Virus record (IMG/VR): IMGVR_UViG_3300036760_000091
Span: 1 to 58,355 of that record
DNA from: a virus
DNA: 58,355 nt
Strand: one strand, 5' to 3'
Shown: positions 1 to 6,723 of the stretch, piece after piece
Position numbering within the stretch: the stretch's first letter is position 1
How the letters are laid out: each line of letters opens with the position of its first letter
Notes under the pieces: model-generated
Databases searched by the model: none
What the model saw: the letters and a program-made list of their open reading frames with translations, nothing else
What the model was told of the DNA's origin: nothing
Translations under genes and position numbers: made by a program

Positions 1-514
1 CCCGGCCCCGACCCTCACGGGCGCGACCCTCACGGACGCGACCCTCAGGGGCGCGACCCTCACGGGCGCGAACCTCACGGGCGCGACCCTCACGGACGCG
101 ACCCTCAGGGGCGCGACCCTCACGGGCGCGACCCTCACGGACGCGTACCTCACGGGCGCGAACCTCACGGGCGCGAACCTCACGGACGCGTACCTCACGG
201 GCGCGAACCTCACGGGCGCGACCCTCAGGGGCGCGAACCTCACGGACGCGAACAACTTGCGCCTACCGACCGGAGAGACGTGGCTCGAGTACTTGACTGA
301 AACGGTGCCCGCGCTGCTCACGGCCGGCGGGAAGTCGCTGGAGAGCTTCGCTGCTCACTGGGAGTGCCATTCCTGGGAGAACTGCCCAATGGCTCACGCC
401 TTCGACGCCAAGCGGCTGGAGGATCTGCCGATTCTTCTGAGGCCGCGCGCGGACCAGTTCATCCAGTTCTTCGACGCCAAGCAGATTCCGTGGCCGCTTC
501 CAGTGAAGGCGTGA
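1..514 (+). CDS. Pentapeptide-repeat protein, C-terminal part
   Basis: Open from the first base. Sixteen 15-base units encode A-(N/T/Y)-L-(T/R)-(G/D) pentapeptides, the signature of a right-handed quadrilateral beta-helix with central Leu and Ala two residues before it. A non-repeat tail follows, with a W-x-C-H-x-W-x-N-C-P-M-A motif and a C-terminal F-D-A-K-Q-I-P segment, a combination I recognise from phage pentapeptide proteins. The N-terminus is at 57955-58355; joining the window ends gives one frame and at least 36 repeats. The first 10 bases fit the repeat only with several substitutions to C, which looks like a poor contig end. Function is unknown; some family members mimic DNA (inference only). 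Confidence 0.85.
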   Translation, partial: PAPTLTGATLTDATLRGATLTGANLTGATLTDATLRGATLTGATLTDAYLTGANLTGANLTDAYLTGANLTGATLRGANLTDANNLRLPTGETWLEYLTETVPALLTAGGKSLESFAAHWECHSWENCPMAHAFDAKRLEDLPILLRPRADQFIQFFDAKQIPWPLPVKA

Positions 515-624
515 AGAAAATCTGTTCATGGTGCGGGGTCACGCTCGCTGATGGTCCCCTGCCTGCCTCACACGGTATCTGCCCGGCGCGGCCAAACGCG
601 CCACGAAAGGACGGCGGTAAATGA
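511..624 (+). CDS. Small zinc-finger-like protein (37 aa)
   Basis: GTG start overlaps the stop of the pentapeptide gene. The product begins with a C-x2-C pair (CSWC) and later has SHGIC, the kind of H-x2-C arrangement that binds one zinc ion. The rest is proline- and lysine-rich. The start is set by the overlap and the downstream gene overlaps by 4 bases, so this belongs to a translationally coupled run. Function unknown. Confidence 0.55.
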   Translation: MKKICSWCGVTLADGPLPASHGICPARPNAPRKDGGK

Positions 625-938
625 CTGAAGACCAGATGCGCGCGGACACGCTCACCGATCCGCTCCCGGGCGTCTCTCGGATGCGCGAGGCGACGACCGT
701 TGAGGAAGTCCTCGCCAAGCTCGGGCCGGCGCTCGGGTTCGTCAGCCTCCCGGACGTGCGCCTGCTCGCGGCGCACCCGAAGTACCGCCTGCAGGCGATT
801 CTGGTCCGCTGCGGGGCCTTCCGGCTCACGGCTCCCGCGCAGGACATCGAGGCGATCGTCCACCTGATCGAGCGCGAGGGCACGACCTACGTGCGCGATA
901 TGTCCGTCCCGACGTCGGGACAGGGAGTCGGCCGATGA
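621..938 (+). CDS. Hypothetical protein (105 aa)
   Basis: ATG overlaps the preceding stop (ATGA-type coupling). No family recognised. The sequence looks folded, with alternating hydrophobic residues and no low complexity. Its last residues (VPTSGQG) are encoded by a copy of the genome's dispersed palindrome at 906-921, so the C-terminus may have been extended or altered by that element. Confidence 0.6.
   Translation: MTEDQMRADTLTDPLPGVSRMREATTVEEVLAKLGPALGFVSLPDVRLLAAHPKYRLQAILVRCGAFRLTAPAQDIEAIVHLIEREGTTYVRDMSVPTSGQGVGR
906..921. repeat. Dispersed palindrome, copy 1
   Basis: GTCCCGACGTCGGGAC, a perfect 16-bp palindrome containing the 14-bp core TCCCGACGTCGGGA found six times in the window. 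This copy lies inside the 3' end of the 621-938 gene and is read as VPTSG. Confidence 0.85.
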
Positions 939-1036
939 CCGTCACCAAAGCCGCGCAAGCCTCGCCCACCTGAATCGCCCGGAAGGCGCGGCGGTCGAGT
1001 GCAACGCCCTCATCACCCAGTAGAAGGAGAGACGTC

Positions 1037-1384
1037 ATGTTCAAGGTTCACATCATCCCGAACGACAAAGGCAACCCGCCCGGCAAGCTCGCAGACGCCG
1101 AACTGCACTTCGAGGCCGAGGCGGGACCGCTCGCCGGGCAGAAGTTGATCGGCTTCTCGGTCTGGGAGTCGGTCAACGGTCGCAACGTGACGTTCCCGGC
1201 CCGGAGCTACAGCGTCAACGGCGATCGTCGGAGCTTCGCGCTCGTGCGGCCCATCAAGGATGGCTCCCCGGCCCCGTTGCGCGAGGTCATCCTCGCCGCC
1301 TACGCCAACTGGGAAGCCGCCGTGGACGAGACGGCCCGCGAGAACGCCGACATCGAGTCCGACGCCCGCCAGTCCGCCCGCTAG
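1037..1384 (+). CDS. Hypothetical protein (115 aa)
   Basis: ATG is preceded by a good Shine-Dalgarno sequence (GAAGGAGA, 7-8 bases upstream). The middle of the protein (GFSVWE, then NVTFPARSYSVNG and FALVRPI) looks like a conserved beta-rich small domain often seen in phage and mobile-element proteins, but I cannot name it. The C-terminus is a charged helix. It is followed at once by a strong hairpin, so it is probably the last gene of its transcript. Confidence 0.65.
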   Translation: MFKVHIIPNDKGNPPGKLADAELHFEAEAGPLAGQKLIGFSVWESVNGRNVTFPARSYSVNGDRRSFALVRPIKDGSPAPLREVILAAYANWEAAVDETARENADIESDARQSAR

Positions 1385-1401
1385 CCCGCTCCCCGCCGTT
1401 T

Positions 1402-1435
1402 CCCCGGACTGTCCATCTTTCTTGACAGTCCGGGG
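1402..1435 (+). terminator. Perfect 12-bp hairpin after the 1037-1384 gene
   Basis: CCCCGGACTGTC (1402-1413) pairs perfectly with GACAGTCCGGGG (1424-1435) around a 10-base loop. It sits 17 bases after a stop codon and before the packaging operon. There is no clear U-tract, so termination is likely but not certain. Confidence 0.65.
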
Positions 1436-1475
1436 CCTTCTACCTCATCCTATGCCTCGACGGAAGACGGACTTA

Positions 1476-1489
1476 TCCCGACGTCGGGA
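1476..1489. repeat. Dispersed palindrome, copy 2 (intergenic)
   Basis: TCCCGACGTCGGGA, the only one of six copies outside a coding region. It lies between the 1402-1435 hairpin and the small-terminase start at 1531, where an operator would sit. Confidence 0.85.
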
Positions 1490-1530
1490 CGAGCCGTCAT
1501 ACCGATTTCCCGACAACTGAGGCTCTACCG

Positions 1531-2169
1531 GTGCCCAAGACCAAGCGGGACCTCGCTCGGCCCCTCACTCCGCGCCAAGCCGCCTTTGTCGCGGCCTACC
1601 TCGTCTGCGGCATCGCCACTCAGGCTCTGGTCGAGGCCGGCTACTCGCCCAAGAGCGCAGACAGCCAGGCCAGCCATGTGCTGAGACTTCCGCAGGTCCG
1701 CGCGGCGATCCGTGCGGGCGAGAGCGCGAAGCTCGATCGGACGCTGCTGACAGCGGAGCGCGTGCTCGAAGAGCACCGACGGTTGGCGTTCAGCGACATC
1801 GGGCACCTGTTCACGACGGACGGGAAGCTCAAGCCCATCCGATCGTTGCCGGCGGAGATTCGGAGCTGCATCTCCAGCGTGAAGGTGATGAAGCGCAACC
1901 TGATCGCCGGGGACGGCGTGGCCGAGGACGTGATTGAGATCAAACTCTGGGACAAGAACAAGGCCCTGGAGAACCTGATGAAACACTTCGGGTTGATGGT
2001 GGATCTGCACGCGGACGTCACCCAGAAGATGATTGACAGCATGGACGAGGGGGACATCCGGACGCGGATTGCCCAGATCCTCGCCAAGATCCCGCCCGCG
2101 CAGCTGGCGGCGATCCCGCAAATCGTTAAGGAAAATGCGGTAGGCCCATCGGCGGGAACCAACCGGTGA
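1531..2169 (+). CDS. Terminase small subunit
   Basis: Starts with GTG. The N-terminus (LTPRQAAFVAAYL, then GIATQALVEAGYS) is the helix-turn-helix of the Terminase_2 small-subunit family, which recognises phage DNA for packaging. A DIGHLF segment and a central NKALENLMKHFGL helix are also typical; the C-terminal region probably oligomerises and contacts the large subunit. At 212 aa it has normal length. It lies directly upstream of the large-subunit ATPase gene, separated by two very small genes. The stop overlaps the next GTG. Confidence 0.9.
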   Translation: MPKTKRDLARPLTPRQAAFVAAYLVCGIATQALVEAGYSPKSADSQASHVLRLPQVRAAIRAGESAKLDRTLLTAERVLEEHRRLAFSDIGHLFTTDGKLKPIRSLPAEIRSCISSVKVMKRNLIAGDGVAEDVIEIKLWDKNKALENLMKHFGLMVDLHADVTQKMIDSMDEGDIRTRIAQILAKIPPAQLAAIPQIVKENAVGPSAGTNR

Positions 2170-2456
2170 GCCTGATGAACTGCTGCGGCGGACAGGCGCG
2201 GCCGCGCGAGAAGGGTGATCCGCCGATCGTGGTCGTGAAGGGCCGGTGTCCGCTCTGCATCCAGGCGGCGCATGAACTGGCCCTGCCGGCGGGCGTCGTG
2301 CCGTTCGTCATCGTGGCGCACACCATCACGGCGGCGGAAGAGGCGCTGATCGATCATTGCGACCTGTTCCACGGGCCAAAGGTCCCCGGCTTCGACATGA
2401 CGTTCGAGGAAACGAGCGCGCCGGGCCGGCCGATCACGCGGAGCATCAAACAGTGA
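2166..2456 (+). CDS. Hypothetical protein with CPLC motif (96 aa)
   Basis: GTG overlaps the small-terminase stop; ATG at 2175 is an alternative start. Two Cys pairs are visible (NCCGG near residue 5 and CPLC near residue 28). The rest is short beta/alpha sequence without a family match I know. Position between the terminase subunits suggests co-transcription with packaging genes; no function assigned. Confidence 0.6.
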   Translation: MSLMNCCGGQARPREKGDPPIVVVKGRCPLCIQAAHELALPAGVVPFVIVAHTITAAEEALIDHCDLFHGPKVPGFDMTFEETSAPGRPITRSIKQ

Positions 2457-2575
2457 GGCGCTACAGCGTGCTCGGGTCGTTGGTGAAGGACTCGTACTGG
2501 CGCGCGTTCATCTACGGGCTGATCATCGGCGGGCTGGTGGTCGACCTCGCGCACAAGGTAGCGAGGTCATGGTGA
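2453..2575 (+). CDS. Small single-pass membrane protein (40 aa)
   Basis: GTG overlaps the preceding stop (GTGA). The product has one hydrophobic segment (AFIYGLIIGGLVVDLA) flanked by basic residues. It ends 7 bases after the start of the large-terminase gene. No family recognised. Confidence 0.5.
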   Translation: MRRYSVLGSLVKDSYWRAFIYGLIIGGLVVDLAHKVARSW

Positions 2576-3408
2576 CGTTGATCCCAGGCGTGCCGGACGC
2601 CGACATCCGCGAGTTATTCGCGCTCTACGAGAGCCTGACGGCCCGCGAAGGCTGCGCGTTCAACACCTACTTCCCGGACGCGGGACCGCTCCGCCGGGAG
2701 CTGTATCCGCGCTCGCTGCTGTTCTGGCTGGCCGGCACGCTCGACCGGGAGCGCATGATGATGGCCGCGAACCGGTGCAGCAAGACCGTGACAGCGGCCT
2801 TTGAGATGACCAGCCACCTGACGGGCCTGTACAAACCGTGGTGGCCGGGCCGGACGTTCGAGGGGCCGATCGAGGCGTGGGCAGCGGGCGACACGCTCGA
2901 AACGACGCGGGACATCATCCAGAACGAACTGTGCGGGCCTCGGCAGCTGGTGAAGGTCAAGCGGTTCGCCGGCATGATTCCGCCTCACCTGATTCTCGAT
3001 CGGTCGCTGAAGTCGGGCAGCGTGAGCGAGTGCATCGACACGCTGTGGATCAAGCACCGGGAGCGGCACCACGGTGCGCCGTGCACGTCGGTCCTCCAGT
3101 TCAAGGCGTTCAACCAGGGCCGGCTGTCGTTCCAGGGGACGAGCAAGCACCTGATCTGGCTGGACGAGGAACCGCCCGAAGCCGGGGACGAAGCGCCCGG
3201 CGGGGGTGGCACGCCGAGCGGGAACGGAGACGTGGTCACAGAGTGCCTGTTGCGGACGGCGACGACCAATGGCCTGCTGATGTTGACCCTGACGCCGCTG
3301 CGCGGGCTGACGCCGTTCCTGGAGAGCTGTCTCGAGCGCGGGGTGATGGTGGACGCGGACGGCGCGGTCATCAACGCGAAGGTCGGGATGTTTGGAGCAG
3401 CAGCATGA
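2569..3408 (+). CDS. Terminase large subunit, ATPase half (5' exon or fragment)
   Basis: Encodes the N-terminal ATPase domain of a P22-type large terminase. A Walker A-like segment NRCSKT is at residues 68-73; relatives I recall carry NRxGKT, so the Gly before the Lys is Ser here. HLTGLYKPWWPG follows, then Walker B LIWLDEE (195-201) and the coupling motif LTLTPLRGLTPF. The gene stops after 279 codons with the C-terminal nuclease domain missing; that half lies 3.3 kb downstream at 6710-7528. The stop is in an ATGA overlap with the next gene. Either this is the 5' exon of a spliced gene or the terminase is made as two polypeptides. Confidence 0.88.
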   Translation: MVTLIPGVPDADIRELFALYESLTAREGCAFNTYFPDAGPLRRELYPRSLLFWLAGTLDRERMMMAANRCSKTVTAAFEMTSHLTGLYKPWWPGRTFEGPIEAWAAGDTLETTRDIIQNELCGPRQLVKVKRFAGMIPPHLILDRSLKSGSVSECIDTLWIKHRERHHGAPCTSVLQFKAFNQGRLSFQGTSKHLIWLDEEPPEAGDEAPGGGGTPSGNGDVVTECLLRTATTNGLLMLTLTPLRGLTPFLESCLERGVMVDADGAVINAKVGMFGAAA

Positions 3409-3737
3409 GCACACAAGAAGAAGATTTCCAGCGGTTCTGTGAGGCCCTCCCTGCGCCGACGTGCGCGCCGAAGGACTGCACCCACCCGCAGCACGCCGCG
3501 TTTGTGGCGGTCAACCGGATGCTGGATAGCGGCCTGTTCTGCGCGGACGTCCGGATACGGTGCGTCGAGTGCGGCATCGACTTCCGGTTTACTGGTCTGC
3601 CCTCGGGCGTCCATCCGACGCAGCCGATGGTGTCGATCACGGGGACGGAACTCCGCGCGCCGATTGAGCCGGAAACCGAGACACGGCTCCACGAGACGGC
3701 CTCGTTCACCATGCCGGCCATCCCGACGAGGCACTGA
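3405..3737 (+). CDS. Putative zinc-binding protein (110 aa)
   Basis: ATG overlaps the terminase stop (ATGA). Contains CAPKDCTH near residue 22 and VRIRCVECG near residue 52, followed by FRFTGLPSG and ELRAPIEPE, a pattern I recall from small phage proteins without a name. The Cys and His residues could bind zinc. First gene of the insertion that splits the large terminase. Confidence 0.65.
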   Translation: MSTQEEDFQRFCEALPAPTCAPKDCTHPQHAAFVAVNRMLDSGLFCADVRIRCVECGIDFRFTGLPSGVHPTQPMVSITGTELRAPIEPETETRLHETASFTMPAIPTRH

Positions 3738-3739
3738 CA

Positions 3740-3964
3740 ATGACGACACCGTGGCCGATCGATAAGCAGTATCCGGGACAGCCGGAGCATGGCGACACCG
3801 TCCGGGTGCGTCCGCCCGGCCTCTACCCGCCGTTGCCGGCGGAACCGCGTCGAGTCGGCGGATGGAAGATCGCGCTCATCCTGTCGATCGGCCTACTGTC
3901 GGCCTTCGGCGCGGGTGTCGGCCTCGTGTGGCTCTGGGGTCGGTTCGTGATGTCCTGCTCATGA
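3740..3964 (+). CDS. Small membrane protein (74 aa)
   Basis: ATG two bases after the previous stop. A proline-rich N-terminal half (about 40 residues) is followed by one strong hydrophobic segment (IALILSIGLLSAFGAGVG to about residue 66), then a short tail. Likely an inner-membrane protein with its N-terminus in the cytoplasm. Family unknown. Confidence 0.6.
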   Translation: MTTPWPIDKQYPGQPEHGDTVRVRPPGLYPPLPAEPRRVGGWKIALILSIGLLSAFGAGVGLVWLWGRFVMSCS

Positions 3965-3992
3965 CCGGGCGTATACTGTCCAGCACTCCACA

Positions 3993-4376
3993 ATGAACCG
4001 CCGGCACTTTCTCCAGTCGCTGCTGGCCGTCCCGGCGCTGACGCTCGCCCTGGCCAAGAAGCCCGAGGCGGCGCTGTGTAAATGCGGGAAGCCGATGCCG
4101 GCCCACCTGGCGCGGCTGACGCCGGAGGACTTTCAGGCGCGCTACATCCGGCCGGCGGCGCTGGCGATTGCCGCCAAAATTGACGAAGACTGCCTGCGCG
4201 CGTATCTCGAAGTCAACCGGCAGATGGACGAGTGGTACGGCGAGCCGGTAGGCGGCTGGAACGCGCGGCCGGTCACGCTGCTACCGCCGCAGCCCGATCA
4301 GGTGTTCATCGCGTCCGGCGGGCGGGGCTACATCCTCACTGGCAGCGGTATGGGATTCTCGGAACTGGAGGCGTGA
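3993..4376 (+). CDS. Exported protein with twin-arginine signal peptide (127 aa)
   Basis: The N-terminus MNRRHFLQ followed by a hydrophobic stretch LLAVPALTLALA matches the Tat signal (RRxFL). After the signal comes CKCGKPMPAH, a Cys-rich stretch that could hold a metal or cofactor, which would explain export by Tat in a folded state, then a helical region and a Gly-rich C-terminus. TatA is encoded 0.7 kb downstream and a second Tat-signal protein at 4845. Substrate and activity unknown. Confidence 0.7.
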   Translation: MNRRHFLQSLLAVPALTLALAKKPEAALCKCGKPMPAHLARLTPEDFQARYIRPAALAIAAKIDEDCLRAYLEVNRQMDEWYGEPVGGWNARPVTLLPPQPDQVFIASGGRGYILTGSGMGFSELEA

Positions 4377-4537
4377 TGGCGAAGACACTACACCCGACGA
4401 TGCAGGCGCGCGCAGCGGCCACGAAGGCGGTCTACGCGGAGAAGCGGACCGACCCGAGCTTCATGGCGAAGTCCCCGCGTGAGCGGATCGGCATCGTCAG
4501 CCGGGAAGTCTCGAAGCGCGGCGGCGGCACGAAGTGA
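4376..4537 (+). CDS. Hypothetical basic protein (53 aa)
   Basis: ATG overlaps the previous stop (TGATG). Lysine/arginine-rich short helical protein ending in a Gly-rich tail; nothing recognised. Its stop overlaps the next GTG. Placement inside a coupled gene run is the main support. Confidence 0.5.
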   Translation: MAKTLHPTMQARAAATKAVYAEKRTDPSFMAKSPRERIGIVSREVSKRGGGTK

Positions 4538-4734
4538 AACCGCTCACGCCTGAAGGCCGGGTCATGCGGCTGGTGCGCCGGGTGGCGTACCGTCTCGTGG
4601 GGATCCGCGTCGGGCCGGCGATGCTCCAGATCCGTGGCGAGTGGATTTACATCGGCCCTTGCGGCAAGACATGGCGTGTCGTGCCCACAGGCGACGAGCA
4701 CTCTCCGCTGATGATCATGCTGGAGAAGTACTAA
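4534..4734 (+). CDS. Hypothetical protein (66 aa)
   Basis: GTG overlaps the previous stop. Basic N-terminal helix (GRVMRLVRRVAYRLVG) followed by a small beta-like part (IRGEWIYIGPCGKTWRVV). No family recognised. Confidence 0.5.
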   Translation: MKPLTPEGRVMRLVRRVAYRLVGIRVGPAMLQIRGEWIYIGPCGKTWRVVPTGDEHSPLMIMLEKY

Positions 4735-4807
4735 CCCAGACCCTCCGGGCTGCACGTCGAGGACGACGTGGAGCACCCTGCTTGTGGACTAGGCAAGGCC
4801 CGACCTC

Positions 4808-4824
4808 GGCGGGGTGCACCCGCC
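4808..4824 (+). other. Hairpin in the 110-base gap before the second Tat-signal gene
   Basis: GGCGGG (4808-4813) pairs with CCCGCC (4819-4824) around a 5-base loop. The gap 4735-4844 otherwise holds nothing I can recognise. The hairpin could separate the TatA sub-operon from the genes before it. Confidence 0.35.
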
Positions 4825-4844
4825 CGGCCCGGACGAACGAACCG

Positions 4845-5027
4845 ATGAACAGACGCCGCTTTCTCCACCTGTTGACGATGGCCGCTTCGGCGGTGGCGGT
4901 CAGTCCGTATTGGACGCCGACGCCGGAACTGGTCGAGCCGCTCCCTCCGCCGCCGGTCTATTCGGGCGACCCGTGGGTCTACGAATCCACCGTCACGCGC
5001 GTGGCCGCGATCGGGCCGACCAGATGA
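4845..5027 (+). CDS. Short exported protein with twin-arginine signal peptide (60 aa)
   Basis: ATG at 4845 gives MNRRRFLHLLTMAASAVAV, a second Tat signal (RRxFL) almost identical in its first eight residues to that of the 3993 gene. The mature part is only about 35 residues and proline-rich. It overlaps the next small frame and is 90 bases upstream of TatA, so signal protein and transporter component would be co-expressed. Confidence 0.65.
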   Translation: MNRRRFLHLLTMAASAVAVSPYWTPTPELVEPLPPPPVYSGDPWVYESTVTRVAAIGPTR

Positions 5028-5113
5028 TCGCCATCGAAGTCGGTGGCGGAGTGCTCTACAACGGGTCACGCAGCACCCGACGGTCAAGTTCTGCGAGAAA
5101 GCTGATTGTGTAG
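5024..5113 (+). CDS. Tiny ORF before tatA (29 aa)
   Basis: ATG overlaps the previous stop (ATGA). It runs to the base pair before tatA. In the tatA frame, the bases just upstream read TQHPTVKFCEKADC, which looks more protein-like than the 5024 frame in the same stretch, so a frameshift here is possible. Weakly supported. Confidence 0.3.
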   Translation: MIAIEVGGGVLYNGSRSTRRSSSARKLIV

Positions 5114-5115
5114 TC

Positions 5116-5292
5116 ATGCTCGGAAGCCTCGGAATGCCGGAACTGGTTGTCATCGCGGTCGTCGTGCTGCTCATCTTCGGACCGAAGAAGCTGCCCGGCC
5201 TCGCGCGCGGCCTCGGAGAGTCGATCAAGGAGTTCAAGAAGGCGGGGAAGGAACTTCAGGACACGGTGAACGAGGCCCATGACCGCGACTAG
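5116..5292 (+). CDS. tatA: TatA/E-type twin-arginine translocase subunit (58 aa)
   Basis: TatA forms the membrane pore-like assembly that moves folded proteins across the inner membrane after TatBC binds an RR signal. Residues 1-20 form the short transmembrane helix (GMPELVVIAVVVLLIF), followed by the diagnostic hinge FGPKKLPGLARGLG (21-34) and an amphipathic helix ESIKEFKKAGKELQD. All hallmarks are present: PEL, FGPKKLP, the Gly after the hinge and the lysine face. At 58 aa it is short but close to TatE-type lengths. Two Tat-signal proteins lie within 1.2 kb upstream. No TatB or TatC is in the window, so it would have to work with host TatBC. It overlaps the next gene by 14 bases. Confidence 0.9.
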   Translation: MLGSLGMPELVVIAVVVLLIFGPKKLPGLARGLGESIKEFKKAGKELQDTVNEAHDRD

Positions 5293-5590
5293 CTCCGGCC
5301 CGCTGTCGGAGGATGCGCGCACGGCGCTGCTGCTTGCGCAGGCTGCGCTGGAGAACGTCCATGAACCGCTCGACTCGAATGTGCTGGACGCGGTCAACGC
5401 CGTACTCGAGGCCGACAAGGCGCTGAAGGATCGCGTACATCCGGACCGCCGGCAGTTCTGGCTGATCCTGGATTGTTACCACTGGTACAAATGGACCGGG
5501 GACTCTCCCCATGCCAGCGAGTTGAAATGCCCAACGTGCGGAGCCGGCGCAACGGTCCTTGACCGTACCCCGGTGACGGAACGCCCATGA
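5279..5590 (+). CDS. Hypothetical protein with C-terminal CPTCG knuckle (103 aa)
   Basis: ATG lies inside the end of tatA. The N-terminal 55 residues are a helical Ala/Leu/Glu-rich segment; a WLILDCYHWYKW segment and CPTCG (one half of a zinc ribbon) follow. No family assigned. Confidence 0.6.
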   Translation: MTATSSGPLSEDARTALLLAQAALENVHEPLDSNVLDAVNAVLEADKALKDRVHPDRRQFWLILDCYHWYKWTGDSPHASELKCPTCGAGATVLDRTPVTERP

Positions 5591-5994
5591 GCCGACACAA
5601 CGCGAGCGACCCGTTCAAGGAACTGCCAAAGGCGTTCTGGATCGGGCAGACCATCAAGGCGATCATTGCCACGACCGGCCCGAACCATCGCTACATGATG
5701 TTCCGCGAGGGGTTCGTGCCCTTTCAAGACCGCATCCTGCCAGCGTTCAACAGCATCAACCCGTGCAAGTTCGACGCGAACGACGCGCGGACGATCTGGG
5801 AGGGCCTGAAGAAGTGGTCCGCCCGGCACGAGGCGCATCTCCAGATCTTCCTCGACCGGGCCTTTGAAGAGACGCGCCGCCGGAGCTGGAAACAGGCCGA
5901 CGAGCCGCTCGGGGACAACCACAACCCGGACATCGAGACGGACAGCGTGAAGCACGGGCACGCCTCGTTCGAGAAGGGACGGATGGTCCGATGA
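5587..5994 (+). CDS. Hypothetical protein (135 aa)
   Basis: ATG overlaps the preceding stop. Mixed alpha/beta sequence (AFWIGQTIKAIIATTG, then DANDARTIWEGLKKW) with a charged C-terminus. No motif I can name; it does not resemble homing endonucleases, which would be expected if the insertion were a mobile intron. Confidence 0.6.
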   Translation: MSRHNASDPFKELPKAFWIGQTIKAIIATTGPNHRYMMFREGFVPFQDRILPAFNSINPCKFDANDARTIWEGLKKWSARHEAHLQIFLDRAFEETRRRSWKQADEPLGDNHNPDIETDSVKHGHASFEKGRMVR

Positions 5995-6200
5995 CGCAAC
6001 CCACCGGCACGGCGCAAGGGCGCTGCGAGACGACCCAGACCGAGCGGTACGTCAACGCGGCCTGCACCTGCGACACGTACCCGGAGAACCTCGGCCCGTG
6101 CCTGCGCTTCGAGGAAGGCGAGCGTTCTGGGTTCTGCGTCTACTGCGATCACGGCGTGGGTTGTCATCAGCAATTGCTTCAAGCCGGGATCATTCCCTGA
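5991..6200 (+). CDS. Cys-rich hypothetical protein (69 aa)
   Basis: ATG overlaps the previous stop. Seven cysteines, including CTCDTYPENLGPC and CVYCDHGVGCH, suggest one or two zinc sites. Small nucleic-acid-binding protein is possible but unproven. Confidence 0.55.
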   Translation: MTQPTGTAQGRCETTQTERYVNAACTCDTYPENLGPCLRFEEGERSGFCVYCDHGVGCHQQLLQAGIIP

Positions 6201-6586
6201 TGGGTCGCAAAGCCCAAGCCAAGCGTGCGGAGAAGGCCACGAAGCCGAAGGGCCGCAAGACTGTCTCAGGGTCGAGGGACACCCGCGTCATGCAGCGACT
6301 GAAGAAGCTGATGCCGGAGATCACGACGAAGCACCAGGTGGAAGAGATGGTCGCGCAGTCGAGCAACCCGCGCGCGGCGCGGAAGCTCTATCTGCGCTTG
6401 CTCGGAGGGCGCTACGACGAGTTGCCCTGCTGCGGGAAGGCCGAACTGTGCCGCGTCCAGCACGCCGCGATCGAGCACGGCGACCGCTGTCCGGAGAAGG
6501 ACAAGCAGGTCGTGCTGCCGGATTCCGTCGACGGCCTTGCCGCCATGCGCTACGGCCGCGTCACCCGCGCGCTGGAGAGTCTGTAA
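6200..6586 (+). CDS. Hypothetical basic protein (128 aa)
   Basis: ATG overlaps the previous stop (TGATG). Lysine-rich N-terminus, a central helical region (LKKLMPEITTKHQVEEMV) and a CCGKAELC...C segment near residue 75 that could bind metal. Family unknown. Confidence 0.6.
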   Translation: MGRKAQAKRAEKATKPKGRKTVSGSRDTRVMQRLKKLMPEITTKHQVEEMVAQSSNPRAARKLYLRLLGGRYDELPCCGKAELCRVQHAAIEHGDRCPEKDKQVVLPDSVDGLAAMRYGRVTRALESL

Positions 6587-6709
6587 GTGGCGTTCAAGAC
6601 GAAGACCGCCGCGCGCGTCTACCACGCGAAGTGGCGGCAGTCGAACGGCACAGTGTCAAGAAGCGATATCGCAGAGTCGCTGATCGCGTATCTCATTGCG
6701 AGTAGGTGA
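6587..6709 (+). CDS. Small ORF in frame with the terminase nuclease half (40 aa)
   Basis: GTG directly follows the stop of the previous gene. It ends at TGA 6707-6709 and the very next in-frame codons are those of the terminase C-terminal half, so read-through of TGA (followed by C, a leaky context) would fuse the two. No family recognised. Confidence 0.4.
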   Translation: MAFKTKTAARVYHAKWRQSNGTVSRSDIAESLIAYLIASR

Positions 6710-6723
6710 CTTATCTTTATAAT
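6696..6723 (+). promoter_or_regulatory. Possible sigma70-type promoter before the nuclease half of terL
   Basis: TTGCGA (6696-6701), 16-base spacer, then a perfect TATAAT (6718-6723) inside an AT-rich patch that stands out in this GC-rich genome. It overlaps the first conserved codons of the terminase nuclease half, so it may equally be a coincidence or part of a splice-site structure. Confidence 0.4.

Larger units (their letters stand above)
3409..6709 (+). other. 3.3-kb insertion dividing the large-terminase gene
   Basis: Everything between the ATPase half and the nuclease half. It holds about a dozen small, overlapping or abutting + strand genes, including TatA and two twin-arginine signal proteins, and no recognisable homing endonuclease or transposase. 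I looked for group I core sequences and for group II ends (GUGYG, AY) and found nothing convincing. No terminal inverted repeats or target duplication are visible. Nature of the element is undetermined. Confidence 0.7.

Noticed and set aside
1-250. CRISPR array at the window ends
   Set aside because: The 15-base periodicity is coding (pentapeptides) with no unique spacers and no cas genes.
3409-6709. Intein in the large terminase
   Set aside because: The N-terminal half stops at 3408 and the C-terminal half follows an in-frame TGA; no intein blocks or His-Asn end are visible on either side.
3409-6709. Definite group I or II intron
   Set aside because: Splicing would explain the missing start codon, but I could not find core sequences, boundary motifs or a homing endonuclease, so this stays a hypothesis.
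6707-6709. TGA recoded as an amino acid throughout the genome
   Set aside because: TGA is used as an ordinary stop in many overlapping gene pairs (for example ATGA junctions), so genome-wide recoding is excluded; only local read-through remains possible.
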